Below, piece by piece: positions 10,591-20,965 of a DNA stretch of 64,000 bases. A program made the translations under genes and the position numbers. The notes beneath the pieces are model-generated. The model saw only the letters and a program-made list of their open reading frames with translations. It made no database searches and had not been told where the DNA came from. The stretch spans positions 11,284,001-11,348,000 of the forward strand of contig NC_135240.1 of NCBI RefSeq assembly GCF_947623445.1, written 5' to 3'. The DNA comes from Clavelina lepadiformis (Eukaryota > Chordata > Ascidiacea > Aplousobranchia > Clavelinidae). The stretch's first letter is position 1. Every line of letters begins with the position of its first letter.

Positions 10591-10828
10591 TCATTTATTC
10601 CAAGGCAACGCCTTAATAACACGCATTGAATTCGCTGTAATAGCCTGAGGCTTCTCGTCATATATCATTTCGTCACCGTAATTCATTCCAACGCATGACG
10701 CATTAATTTCAAGGCACGGCCGTATTCCCATATAAGTTGTTTCCACAAACCCAAGATGTTTAGTTCCTTTCTTCATTAACTCGTAGCCCAACCTGCACAC
10801 CGTATCCTCGAAAAGGAACGCAATCTGT
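10591..10828 (-). CDS. Unrecognised ORF, possible last exon
   Basis: The minus strand is open for about 76 codons and ends at TGA 10591-10593. It contains LGYELMKKGTKHLGFVETTY and MGIRPCLEINASCVGMNYGD. The composition is protein-like and richer in GC than its surroundings. A plausible 3' splice site (CATTTGCAG, cut near 10832) precedes the frame LQIAFLFEDTVCRLGYEL. I found no upstream exon and do not recognise the family. It could be the last exon of a gene whose other exons were displaced by transposons, or chance. Confidence 0.3.
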
Positions 10829-10944
10829 AACCTGCAAATGTTTATCGCGTGGTGGCGCTATAGCTCTAAAACTACTCTTAACCTGTAACCTGTGCAGCGG
10901 TTCCTAGGGCCACATTTCGTATCTTTCAAAGAAAACAAATAATC

Positions 10945-10984
10945 ATGTCCGGTCGTGGTAAAGGAGGTAAAGGTCTTGGAAAGG
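10945..10984 (+). pseudogene. Histone H4, first 13 codons only
   Basis: ATG at 10945 starts MSGRGKGGKGLGK, identical to the universally conserved H4 tail. The next codon would be Gly, but after the fourth base of AAGG the sequence changes to unrelated DNA and a TGA follows at 10987. No other H4 sequence occurs downstream. The 5' leader TCAAAGAAAACAAATAATC looks like a native H4 leader. The fragment directly abuts the ORF1-like gene that starts 48 bp further on, so it would act as a 14-codon upstream ORF if the region were transcribed from an H4 promoter. Confidence 0.85.
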
Positions 10985-11032
10985 AGTGAAATTAGAGTGA
11001 ACATTGAAAGTTTAGAAAAGTGTATGTGAAGA

Positions 11033-11965
11033 ATGGCTGAGACTTTCACGTATGCAGACAGAGTAAAAAGACAATGGAACAACGACCTCGCTGCAGAGTA
11101 CAGCAATCACCGAGAAGTGTCAATCCATTTGGCAAACGAAAACAAGAGAGAGGATATCTACTCACTACTGAAAAAGATCCAAATACCGATACGCTACGTT
11201 GAAGGCATCATCCAGAATCCCGGAAATGTGGTAAATATTACCTTAGACAATAAGAAAAATGCAATACGACTTCCAGTCATACTAGAAAAGAGGCAGGAGG
11301 TAAAGTCTGCCAACGCTCATGGTGACCAACGAATCGACCTTACCATTCGATGGGTACCAATTGACTACCCACAACAACATCTGGATGAAATACTTGCAAA
11401 CTTCGATATCCAAGGTCCAGCCCGTTTGGGTGTGGACAAACACGGAATCAAAGATGGTAGGAGAATTTACAAAGTGGACAAACAAAAGATGAAACACCAC
11501 CAGCTACCATCCTACCTATACTTGGGCAAGATACGATGCGCGGTAAGTTATGATGGACAAATCCAAACCTGCTCTTTTTGCACGGAGCAGGGACACAAGT
11601 TTAAAGAATGCCCCAAGCAAATGCAAGCAAGCACCAGCAACACACATGGACAAGATTCTCCATCAACGACTCCCCAGATTCCGGCATTGGACGAGGAAAA
11701 ACCAGCACCAGCCCCCAAAGAAAGACGCAAAGGAACTTCTAACTTTGCCGAAACAGATGAGCTACGACTCGGAGCAACAAACGAGAGATCCCATAATGCG
11801 GAGAGGAGCGACTCTAATAAACGACCCTTGGAGCAGCAGGAGAACCAAGGAAGCAAAAGAAAAGATATAAGCGGAGACTCAAACGAAAACCAAGAGAAAC
11901 CAGAAACACAACGATGTAAGAACGATTATCCTTTATATGATTTTTCCGGATTGCCACTAGGCTGA
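11033..11965 (+). CDS. Retroposon ORF1-like protein with CCHC zinc knuckle
   Basis: 310 codons from ATG 11033 to TGA 11963-11965. The first half resembles the RRM-like, nucleic-acid-binding region of non-LTR retroposon ORF1 and ZCCHC3-type proteins. The segment LPSYLYLGKIRCAVSYDGQ leads into a zinc knuckle, C-x2-C-x4-H-x4-C, at residues 180-193 (CSFCTEQGHKFKEC). A long charged, low-complexity tail follows. There is no reverse transcriptase behind it, so it is either an ORF2-deleted retroposon or a gene derived from one. The frame stays open after the TGA (next entry). Its position directly after the H4 fragment suggests insertion into, or capture of, an H4 gene. Confidence 0.65.
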   Translation: MAETFTYADRVKRQWNNDLAAEYSNHREVSIHLANENKREDIYSLLKKIQIPIRYVEGIIQNPGNVVNITLDNKKNAIRLPVILEKRQEVKSANAHGDQRIDLTIRWVPIDYPQQHLDEILANFDIQGPARLGVDKHGIKDGRRIYKVDKQKMKHHQLPSYLYLGKIRCAVSYDGQIQTCSFCTEQGHKFKECPKQMQASTSNTHGQDSPSTTPQIPALDEEKPAPAPKERRKGTSNFAETDELRLGATNERSHNAERSDSNKRPLEQQENQGSKRKDISGDSNENQEKPETQRCKNDYPLYDFSGLPLG

Positions 11966-12211
11966 TCTACAGACCTCCGATGCGTATGTAGAAACTACGT
12001 CCGAATCCGAAGAAATAAAGACGCACGAAAAACAGTTCCACAATTTGAAGAACCGGTTTACTGCGAGGGATGTAGAGCAGCTTTTATTCGATGTGGTTGT
12101 ACCAAATTCTCGCTCCGATACATTAAAAACAGATATAAACCGTTTCAGTGTGAAAACTGTGAATATAACTACGAACCGAACCCCAAAGAACTTAATTCTA
12201 CTATAAATTAA
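11966..12211 (+). CDS. In-frame Cys-rich extension of the ORF1-like gene
   Basis: Same frame as the preceding gene, directly after its TGA, open for 81 codons to TAA 12209-12211. It holds four cysteine pairs: CVC, then YCEGC, RCGC and QCENC, within about 60 residues, with basic residues between them. This pattern looks like a zinc-ribbon or treble-clef domain. It suggests that the TGA is a recent nonsense change or a read-through stop, and that the original protein ended in a second zinc domain. Confidence 0.5.
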   Translation, partial: STDLRCVCRNYVRIRRNKDARKTVPQFEEPVYCEGCRAAFIRCGCTKFSLRYIKNRYKPFQCENCEYNYEPNPKELNSTIN

Positions 12212-12430
12212 AAATTGGAACCCTTCTCTGTGCTTCCTGATTTAGAATATTTTCCGTTTCTTATTTGCGAAATACACTGCTTTGAATGTACTTTGCGTTT
12301 ATTCCGAAACTTATACAATCATTTTTGTTTCTTTTTTTTTAATTATTTTTTATTAAGCGTGCCTTGAAACCGTTTGAGAGCGTTTAATAAACAAAAACAA
12401 GGTTCCTTGGGCCGCAACTCTATACTACTA
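12212..12430 (+). other. 3' flank of the ORF1-like gene up to the duplication boundary
   Basis: AT-rich, with AATAAA at about 12387. GGTTCCTTGGGCCGCAACTC at about 12401 imperfectly repeats the H4 leader region GGTTCCTAGGGCCACATTTC at about 10903. This may be the remains of a second H4-like leader or a flanking repeat. The sequence shared with 36.1 kb begins at about 12430. Confidence 0.4.
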
Positions 12431-12686
12431 ATGTGTACAAACCATTTGTCATGTTAGTTGTATACAGAAAACAGCAAATGAAAATGTCTCGTTTTATAGT
12501 AATAGTACAAAGCTATTGGTTTAAAATATAAGCTGCAAGCATTTGATTTACGTACATGCAATGCATTCCTTTCTTAAATTACGCTATAAAAGACCATAAA
12601 TTTTCAATGATATATAAGAGCAATCAAACTTTAAGTTGCAAATACTTCGATTCAGGGGAATAAAGCAAGAAACAAAGTAAAGTGTT

Positions 12687-15600
12687 TCATTTTTTGGCGA
12701 GCAGATTCTTTCTCGTTGCTTTGTTTGTTGTAACCTTGTCAATAATGTTAACGGAAACTGGTTTTAGCTTGATGCTGCTGATAACGGATCGCCGCAAATC
12801 TGCTTGATAGTTGTGTTTGTTTCTTTCCGAATTTTTCTGTTAATATTGAAAAAAGACTTTTTAAAAAGAATATGTCTACACATAACGCTATCGTCCAGAT
12901 GATACAGCATCAAATGCATTTATCCACCTCTGCTGCAATCGGACTTAAGATTTCGGCTGATGATTAAAGGAGCTTATAATCTTACAGTAGGCAGGTTGCA
13001 GTAGGTTACTTTAAGAAAGTTACAGTATTATGAATACAATAGAGTAACATAGAAACGCGTGTCAATTATCCTTGCCTTTTCTATTTGGTAACTATATCTT
13101 TATGCTTTTCTTCAATTGCAGGAAGAACCAGCATCGTATCATATAGTACTGTACTTACGGTGAAGCTAGGTTGTAGAAAACAGGATTGAGGCATTCGCTA
13201 ACCCGAAGTGTGATATATTCGATTCGGCCAAACCACCACTGGAAATATACTTCTGAATTGGTCCATGGCAAAATCGTGTTTACGTAGATGTGGTAGGCTT
13301 TAATTTAAAATAAATAAAACAAGAATTAAAAATACACAGCCGTATGTAAAACTGCTTTGATTTTAGCTACCGTTTTTCTATTTTGAAGTAATATCTCAGT
13401 TTCTATTTTTGCAAGACTAGGGATGACATTCAACGTCCACCATACTTAATATCAAAAACATTACCAATAAAATATTGTGCTTCAAAGAAAGAAAAATGTA
13501 GGTTATTTGATCGGAACACTTAGGAACCTACCAGTATGCGGGATATATCCCAGTGCAAATGATCCAACAATCAAGAAAAGTTGCAGAATTGCTCCTTTTT
13601 CTTTATTCTGCTGCTTCAGCTCATTTGAGTTTTCATTCTGAGATTTTTTCTTCATTGCTGAACATTAAGTAGAAAGTACAGATCAACAAGAAAGCTTTCG
13701 GCAAACAAACTTGAATTTGGATGTACAATATAAAGTCTTCATATGAGCACCGGTCTCGGTATACCTTCACGTCTCTTCCGTTTCCGCGAATAAATAAACC
13801 AAGCAATTTTAAGCGATAAAACAGTAATCAAGATCATGGGAATGTAGAAGAATAATGAGTATCCTATTTTCGAGTACATTAACATCATAGGAACTCTACA
13901 AAATTACACCAGTTACTTATTTAACTGATATAACAGGGCACAGCGCCTTCGTTTATATTTAGCCAAATTTTTTAAACATATATTTCAAAGCTTTGTAATA
14001 TCATCGTCTAAGCTTCAAATCAAGAATGTACATTGTGGATCTGTTGTAAAATTTGAGATCGGTTAAAAAAGTACGCGTAGACAAAAATCACTAAAAAACA
14101 CAAGTTTTAGCTACCAGCAAGAGACGTAACTTAATACGAGTACAACTTGCCTTTCCTCGTATACCGTGCAGGACGGCCATGATCGTGCGGGGATGTAAAA
14201 TCGTCGATCTATTTCACGAACACCAAACATGATTACGAATGGAACTACACCCACTCCAACAGAAATCATCCAAACGACCAAAAGAATGATCTAAATTCGG
14301 TTTAATATTGTAGGTTTCATAAATATACCTTATACTTATAACTTATATTTTACCTTAACCTTTACCTACAAATTATAGGAAAAATGATGACTAAAAAGAT
14401 AGAAGAATGCTTTTTTGAAACAGTTGATTCGATTGCCAAAGCATATAAGGAAATTTCTAATATAGATCACGCTGGTCAACATAAAATTCGGTACCTGGTA
14501 TGTTAGAACTATTTTTGGGTATAGCCTATTTGGGGCGCTGATTCCAAAAATGACAGTTTTTTCCATCAGCTTTAGTTTATGAGATATGGTGACCCCCTGT
14601 GATGGTGACTTTTGTCCATTTTTCAGATCGATTAACAACGTTTTTCTCACCTACTTTCATTTCATTTCTCGAAGCCCATTCTTTTGTTGTCCAGTGTTCA
14701 CTTCTTGCTCTACTGTCTCACAAACAGAGAAAACATGGGTAATACTTTGTATACCCGCTAGTAGGTGATAGTTAGCAGGTGATAACACTGAATATGAAGG
14801 CACTATGGGATTTGGCAGCAATTGAAATATAACTTTGAAACTGAGTAACTTAAAATTTTGGTAGCTTTTAAACCATTCAACTACCTCATTGCATTTACTG
14901 TTAATTTCCTGTTGCAAAATTAATGACGCTTCGGCATAAAAGGCATGATGCAGCAGGGTAGTCATATAGGCCACAGTAAGTAGTTGACCAAACTGTAGAT
15001 ATACAGTATCTCAAACACTAGAGTTGATGAGAAAAAACTGATTACATTTTTGGAATCGGTGCTGCAAATATACCCCAAAATAGGTCCAACAATTCAGGCA
15101 GCAAAGAAAAAAAAATTTTGTTTACCGGTGTTATATATGCAATATACATTCGTGATAAACTAGTTAAATAAAGGTCATTGTTTAACTTTCACAATTTATT
15201 TTTCGGTTCGGTCTCGCTAATTCATCAAAAAAATAAGGTATATATCCGTCTTACCTTTACATGTTTGCTGGTGATTCGTTTGAATCGATGTGGATACATT
15301 AATGAAATAAAGCGGAAGAAAGCAAACAATAATATATGAAATGACGTTGCCACAGATGTAAAATTATCACCACCCCAAAATATCTGCAATTTTTTATAGA
15401 GTCGTAAAGGGTTTGCCAACCAAGTCAAAAAACCCATAATCAAAAAAATTTAAGTTTGAAGATGTACCAAATTGCTGCAATTAACACAATTAAAGCAGAT
15501 TTAATCATCAGTAGCAGATTTAACATGAATATAAGTAGGCCTATAATACGAATAAACTTGCTCTCATTGTGCTAACCCCTGCAATTTGGAACAACCAGTC

Positions 15601-16601
15601 TGTTTCAACTTTCAAGTTATTGGTAGAAAAAAACAGGAGATAAAAATCTAAACGTTGCCATCAGTTAGTTACCTTATAACGTTTCATTACGTAATAGATT
15701 TTACAACGCCTTTATACTTATAGTAACGCAGAAGTAAAAAAAATTAACCAGAAAAAAGACTTCAAATGCATAAAAATAGTGGTAAAAGCACGAAGTGTAA
15801 AAATCATTTCAAACTTCTTTTTTTGAAAAACATCACGCCGCTCATCAAACTAGGACAAGATGGTGAAAATTACGCACGGACAATAACCAAGCGATTTTTA
15901 TATAGATTTAAACTACAGTATTTCCTATTTACTAGATTTGTAGCATAGTTAAGACGACCAACAAGTCGCATACGCATTTTGCCTACAGAGTATTACCCCG
16001 CATAAGAAATTTGGAATGTCCCACGATAGAAAACCCCAAGTGCGTTGGTACACATAAAGAGGACTTAAAATTGCTGATATAAGGTCAGAAAGGCAAAGGC
16101 TGAGGATGATGAAGTGGAACGTTGACCTAAAGTAAAGTTTTGTCTCTCTTTAATACTTGTTGTTAATCAGTTTAAGTAACTTATTTGTTCTAATATTTTA
16201 ATGGCAACATAGCATATACATTCTTCAAATCACGTGATTGGTGCATAAACTGCATTTATATTACTTGTCAAATATGAAGAAAACGTGCTTTAACACAAGA
16301 AAACGATAGATAAATTTTACTTCAATTTCGGCGATCGGTAAATGACGACGATGGTCAACACATTCCCGATAATTCCAAAGATGAAAAGAGGAAACATAAT
16401 CGAAGCCGTGATTGCGATTTCAGTTTCGCTAAATACCCGGCCTTAAAATTAAGCAAATATAACGTTTGAATAAATCGCAAAAATTTAGTGTAAGCTATGA
16501 ACATTAAACACTTACTTATACGTACTACTTGTGAAGTTTACGTAAGAAGCAGCAGTGGATGAAGAAGCATCGCTGGTTGGTGTTTCAGTAAATAATGACA
16601 T
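12687..16601 (-). CDS. Rhodopsin-like (class A) GPCR, copy A
   Basis: Exons on the minus strand: 16516-16601 (extracellular N-terminus, ATG 16601, sequon NFT), 16321-16428 (TM1, GNVLT), 15997-16126 (TM2, LSDLISA; conserved Cys at the end), 15255-15383 (TM3; FRF in place of DRY), 14151-14290 (TM4 and loop Cys in SWPSC; GC donor), 13765-13895 (TM5), 13532-13657 (TM6), 13159-13297 (TM7 with NPVFY). That is about 329 residues plus a tail. The last exon is uncertain; a likely one lies at 12687-12800, where the longest frame ends TGA 12687. Relative to copy B, the TM1 exon has an extra G that shifts the frame at the homologous splice site (16441). A new AG at 16429-16430 would restore it. I cannot place the ligand class. 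Confidence 0.8.
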
Positions 16602-17211
16602 CACTCTTACTTTAGCTATACCTAGTGCTGTTTTTTCTTAAGTTGATTGGGAGTCGAAGTTTGAAATTGTATTTAAAGAATGCTTTATGGCACTAAACTA
16701 TGGAGATTTTATTTGTAAAAAATATGATACACCACAAAATCAAAACATGTTTTCCAACGCAAGCATGTCTTCGTATAGAGTTCGCATATCACTTGTCGCA
16801 AATTCAGTGTGTTAGTAGCATAGTTTTCACTCAGCATTTTCGCTGTTGTGTTTTTCGATCGGAGTGTTGTTGTCACACAATAAATACACACCACGTGTGT
16901 TCAGTGCTACATACGAGGACAATGTGCAAACATGTCATTTTTGTCGCGTTTTGCTCGCCTTTTCACAACATTACATTTATTGAAATCCAGTGGTGACCAA
17001 CAGTTTACTTAAACTTAAGTAGAGTTCTTCTACTTAAGCTATACTTACTTACGTAGTTTTGTCTATGAGTACTTCTTCTTTACTTAAGTAGCGCTTAGGC
17101 CGAAGTAATCTACTTAAGTAAGCTCACCATGTAGGTAGAACTACGCTATCGACGAACAACGTCAACACGCCTAAGCGTAACAAAGGAAGAGCGCTTGCTG
17201 AAGGTATAGGA

Positions 17212-17386
17212 CAGGGATGTCCAACTTGCGGCCCGCTAGTCATTTTCACTCAAAATACTTTGATGACTGATGTTGTTAAAGTAGTTAAATTCATCAATTT
17301 TTCTTGAAATTTAGTAGGTTCTGCAGCCCATTGAATTATTTCAAGTGACAATGCGGCCCATTATAATAAAAGGTTGAACATCCCTG
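17212..17386. mobile_element. hAT-type miniature element (A copy)
   Basis: Begins CAGGGATGTCCAACTTGCGG and ends with the inverted form CATCCCTG, with GCGGCCC inside both ends, a common hAT MITE design. The 8-bp target duplication GTATAGGA flanks it (17204-17211 and 17387-17394). It is 41 bp shorter than its partner at 41459-41674, consistent with a deletion between two GCGGCCCGC repeats. Confidence 0.85.
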
Positions 17387-18537
17387 GTATAGGAGATGGT
17401 GGTATAGATTAATCCAAGCCTGAAAGGAAAGCAACGTCAGTATGCAGAAGGTTTTCTAGGTCAGTTATCTTTCGCTGAGTTATCTGGCGTTCTTAAGCAC
17501 ACACAGTTTTTGTTAATGTTGGATATAGTTAGACAGTCTTCCCAAAATTTGTAGTAAATGCTAAAGAGACATAGTAATTATTCATATTTTTTGTATTTAT
17601 CATATTTAAAACTTTAAATTATTCCTACACCACTTGCACACGTGCTTCCGGATTGACAGATTGGCAAAGCTTGTCTTAATCGATATCGATAAATAGTAAA
17701 AGTGGTTACAGTATTTTGTCTTGCTAATGTGAGTTATAACAGAAAATAACATTTCCTACCATGCCGTCTAGAAAATGTACTCATATTTTTTTAAGCCTAT
17801 AGGTTAGCAGGTTGTCTTGCATTTTTATCAGGTATAATCTTAACATGAACTACATAATCATACAAGCCTGACAGCCCAGCGAAGTCTATTACTGCTTAAT
17901 GCAGAAACGCGTAGCGAAGTAAATCTCGTTTTCAGGCCAGTATGCCAGCATATCCTGTGGTACAACTTTCCCAGACACACAAAACTGACATCAACGCTAT
18001 AACAATAATAACTTGCCTATTTTGACACAGGCTGAGTTTTAGTTGTGTATACCGGCGTGACTGCAATTGCGCTACTGCAGAAAAAGTAGGCTACTGTAAA
18101 TTTAAAAGCGCGCAATAAAAACTCATAACTGTTGAAATAAAACTTCAAAAATACCCTGCTACGCTTACATATTTAGTCGCATGTTTGTTGTAAAGAAAAA
18201 ACGTTTTAGCAACACTTAAAAGTCTGTTGCAAAACCGGAGCAAGTGTTTTTTACTAATGTTATGGTATTTCCAATAGTCAGTGTTGAAACTAATGTAGGC
18301 CATTAATACTTACACAAATCGAGTCTTGGTATAAGTTGACCGCCGTAAAAGTAATTTTGTTTCTTGGTATTATCATGGCAAACCTTGGCTTTTGAGATAT
18401 TATTTTACAGTCCAGTCAATTTTACCTCATAAATTATTTTGCAGTGTTTGTTGGACTGTAAGTTCCAAAACTAAATCAACCATGTTTCTAAGAGCTCCAG
18501 CATTCATCAACTAAATCCAAGTTGGAATGCTTGTAGA

Positions 18538-18683
18538 CAGTGATGGGATTGAAATACTTTAACATCCGGTTCTCTCACTAGCAGCATGCCATATTGACCC
18601 GGGGCCAATATATATAGACCAAAACATACGCATGTTCAACCGGTTCGCACGAACCGGTTCTAACCGGCTGAATCCCACCACTG
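18538..18683. mobile_element. Second hAT-type miniature element (A copy)
   Basis: Ends CAGTGATGGGATT and AATCCCACCACTG are inverted. The interior carries GAACCGGTT palindromes. The 8-bp duplication CTTGTAGA flanks it (18530-18537, 18684-18691). Confidence 0.85.
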
Positions 18684-19316
18684 CTTGTAGATCGGCAGCG
18701 AGAACGAATTAGTAACGTGCCTGATCTATTTCTTTTTAAACACGTAACTGATCGAGTATCCTATACTATCAAAGTAAAATTAAAACCTTAATATATCTAC
18801 AATTCATTGAAAATACCAAAAGTAGCCAGCGAGGATTTCCTTAAATATACTTCATTTATTCCTGTCACCTGCAGCTCCTTAATCTATAAAACCGGAAATT
18901 TATGTATTTGTACTCACTGGCACGTTTGTCGGATACATAAACCCTTTTTGTGAAATTACCAAGTACAATGTCTGTCTTTCAGGCTATAGACCTAAACTAA
19001 ATCTTCTAATGCTATAACATAGTAAACCAATAGATGCAAGTTGTAAAACAATCGTAAAAGTGACGGGTTGTTGCAGAGCTGATGTCCCGGGGACGTTAAT
19101 TATGTCAAACGACCTAATTTGAACTTCAAAGTCTCACTGCATTAAAAAGTTTTCATTTTTATAAGAAGATGTTAAATTAAAAACAACAATACGGAAACTA
19201 CAAAAAATGTTATGGTTTAGAAACTTTAGATGCAAACCTAAGGTTGATATGTATGAATTGACTACGTTTCTGATTTTTATGCTAAAACAGAATAAACCTA
19301 GCATTTTAACACACTG

Positions 19317-19711
19317 TGTACTAAATGATGCCGTTATTCTTAGCTTTATTTAACGTAAATCATTCATCTGAAATAATAGAATAATAGTAAAGCAATAATA
19401 AGAGAAAAGCAACAAAACCTCACAGCTCGAAAGATGTTCGTTTGACACAATACCAACAGTGAAGTAGTCGTGTCTACGAGTAAGAACTGCCCGAAACAGA
19501 AACGAAACACACGAAGTAATTAAGATAAAACGGGGCGAATTAACTAAGGAATTTTCATTACATTTACCCCGGCCTATATAATAATAACTGTGGTTGTTAT
19601 AATGGACTTGGTATATACATTGGCTTGGGCTTGCAATAAGCACGTACTCAAAATAACATATGCTGAACGCGTATCGTATACGTGCTGATAGGTAATACAA
19701 GTTAGTCTACA
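19317..19711 (-). repeat. Probable 3' LTR of the second gypsy element
   Basis: The sequence begins exactly where duplication copies A and B diverge (19317) and runs to 19711. On the minus strand it starts TGTAGACTAA and ends TTTAGTACA, a short inverted TG...CA pair, and includes AATAAA. No second LTR exists here to confirm the limits, and the purine tract beside it is weak. Confidence 0.45.
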
Positions 19712-19722
19712 TACGAAATATT

Positions 19723-20292
19723 TCACTGTTCGCCATAACGAGCTGGAGGTACTCCTTTGTTGGTTCGGCTTGATCGGCGAAGATTTCTTTCTGTCGGCAT
19801 GTTCTGTATTTCTGGTTCGTCCATGACAGGAGCATCGTTTTGGACTTCAATGTCTGGTGAAGGGTTGCTTATAAATTTTTCTGTGACGGGTATTTCATCT
19901 CTGCTTGGCGCTTCTTGAGGGCATGGTGAGAGATCGTTCAAAGACACTGTAGATTCCTGTCCGTCTGGCCGTCGGACGCGTGCATACGTTGGATTTGTAT
20001 CTATCAATTCAACTTCGTCTACCAAGGGATCGTATTTGCTGTTGCGTACAAAACGTCGGAGGTACACTTTATTGGGAGCGATCAGCCACGATGGTATTGA
20101 AGGTCCCGAGGTAGAGCGTCGGTCAAAGGAGAAAAATCTTTGGTGAGGTGTCACGTTTGATGCCGTGCAGAGCAGCGACCTTATGGAATGCAAGGCTTCA
20201 GGTAACACTAGTTCCCATTGGGATAATGGAAGTTTCCTTGACTTGAGTATTAGCGTAACTGTTTTCCAGATGATACCGTTGTATCTCTCCAC
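19723..20292 (-). pseudogene. pol: Integrase C-terminal part, second gypsy element
   Basis: 189 codons starting at the end of the integrase core (ERYNGIIWKTV), then a C-terminal module (YLRRFVRNSKYDPLVDEVEL). A Pro/Glu-rich tail and a basic end (NLRRSSRTNKGVPPARYG) follow. Out of frame with the upstream integrase segment because of a break at about 20293-20340. Confidence 0.78.
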
Positions 20293-20340
20293 TTGGGAAT
20301 TTCCAGTGGGGTGATATGGGGTTGATGAACTTGTTGCAAT

Positions 20341-20946
20341 TCACAAGTTTCGAAGGTGAGTGCGAAGTTCGTGTGATATAAGAGAGGGTCCACGGTCAGA
20401 GTGAATATAACTGGGTAATCCAGTGAGGGTAAACAGTTGATTCAGGCCCTGAATCACTGTTGTCGAGTTCATATTCGGACATGGCACGGCGAACGGAAAT
20501 CGTGAGTACTCGTCGATTATGGTTAAGATATACTTATTTTTAGACGATGAAGGTATCGGTCCTTTGAAGTCGATGCTAATTCGTTCCATTGGTTTTGTAG
20601 CTTTTATTAACGCCGTCTGGGGAGGTCTGTAAAATCGTGGTTTATTTTCAGCGCATATTTTACAGTTCGAACATACCTTCCGTATTTCGTCCATTGAAAA
20701 AGGTAAGTTCTTCATGCGAATAAAGTGCAACATTCTGGTGACTCCAGGATGACCCAGGTTATTATGGATGTCTTCTAGTTGACTTGGTTGATAGATAGAG
20801 GCGCTGGTTGATCTTGAGAGACAGTCTGCGACCGGGTTCATTTTGCCAGGGCGGTAGCGAATTGAGTAATTGAGAGAGGCAAGTTCCAAACGCCAAGTTT
20901 GGATTTTATTGTTTTTGATTTTCGTGCGACGACGATTGTCAAGCAT
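20341..20946 (-). pseudogene. pol: RNase H end and integrase core, second gypsy element
   Basis: Starts with the end of RNase H (YRPGKMNPVADCLSRS). The integrase zinc finger (HNNLGHPG...H, CSNCKIC) and the core with both Asp motifs (SIDFKGPIP and HSDRGPSLIS) follow. The third catalytic residue falls after the break into the next frame. Confidence 0.82.
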
Positions 20947-20965
20947 GTAAGCTACAGATCGCTGG

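Larger units (their letters stand above)
12430..19316. repeat. Segmental duplication, copy A
   Basis: Direct repeat of 36120-44992, estimated 97-98% identical by eye outside indels. It contains GPCR copy A and its upstream region with two hAT-type miniature elements. It starts at TGTGTACAAACCATTTGTC and ends where the gypsy LTR begins at 19317. Copy B is longer, mainly because of a pogo-like insertion (1.36 kb) and an extra segment of about 0.5 kb. Confidence 0.92.
16602..19316. other. Upstream region of GPCR copy A
   Basis: No gene found. It holds a region rich in CTACTTAAGTA motifs (about 16990-17134, possibly a miniature element), the hAT-type elements at 17212-17386 and 18538-18683, and otherwise plain AT-rich DNA shared with copy B. 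Confidence 0.6.

Noticed and set aside
16990..17134. Miniature element built on CTACTTAAGTA motifs
   Set aside because: Ends TGGTGA and TCACCA are loosely inverted, but I could not find a target duplication; left as a description.
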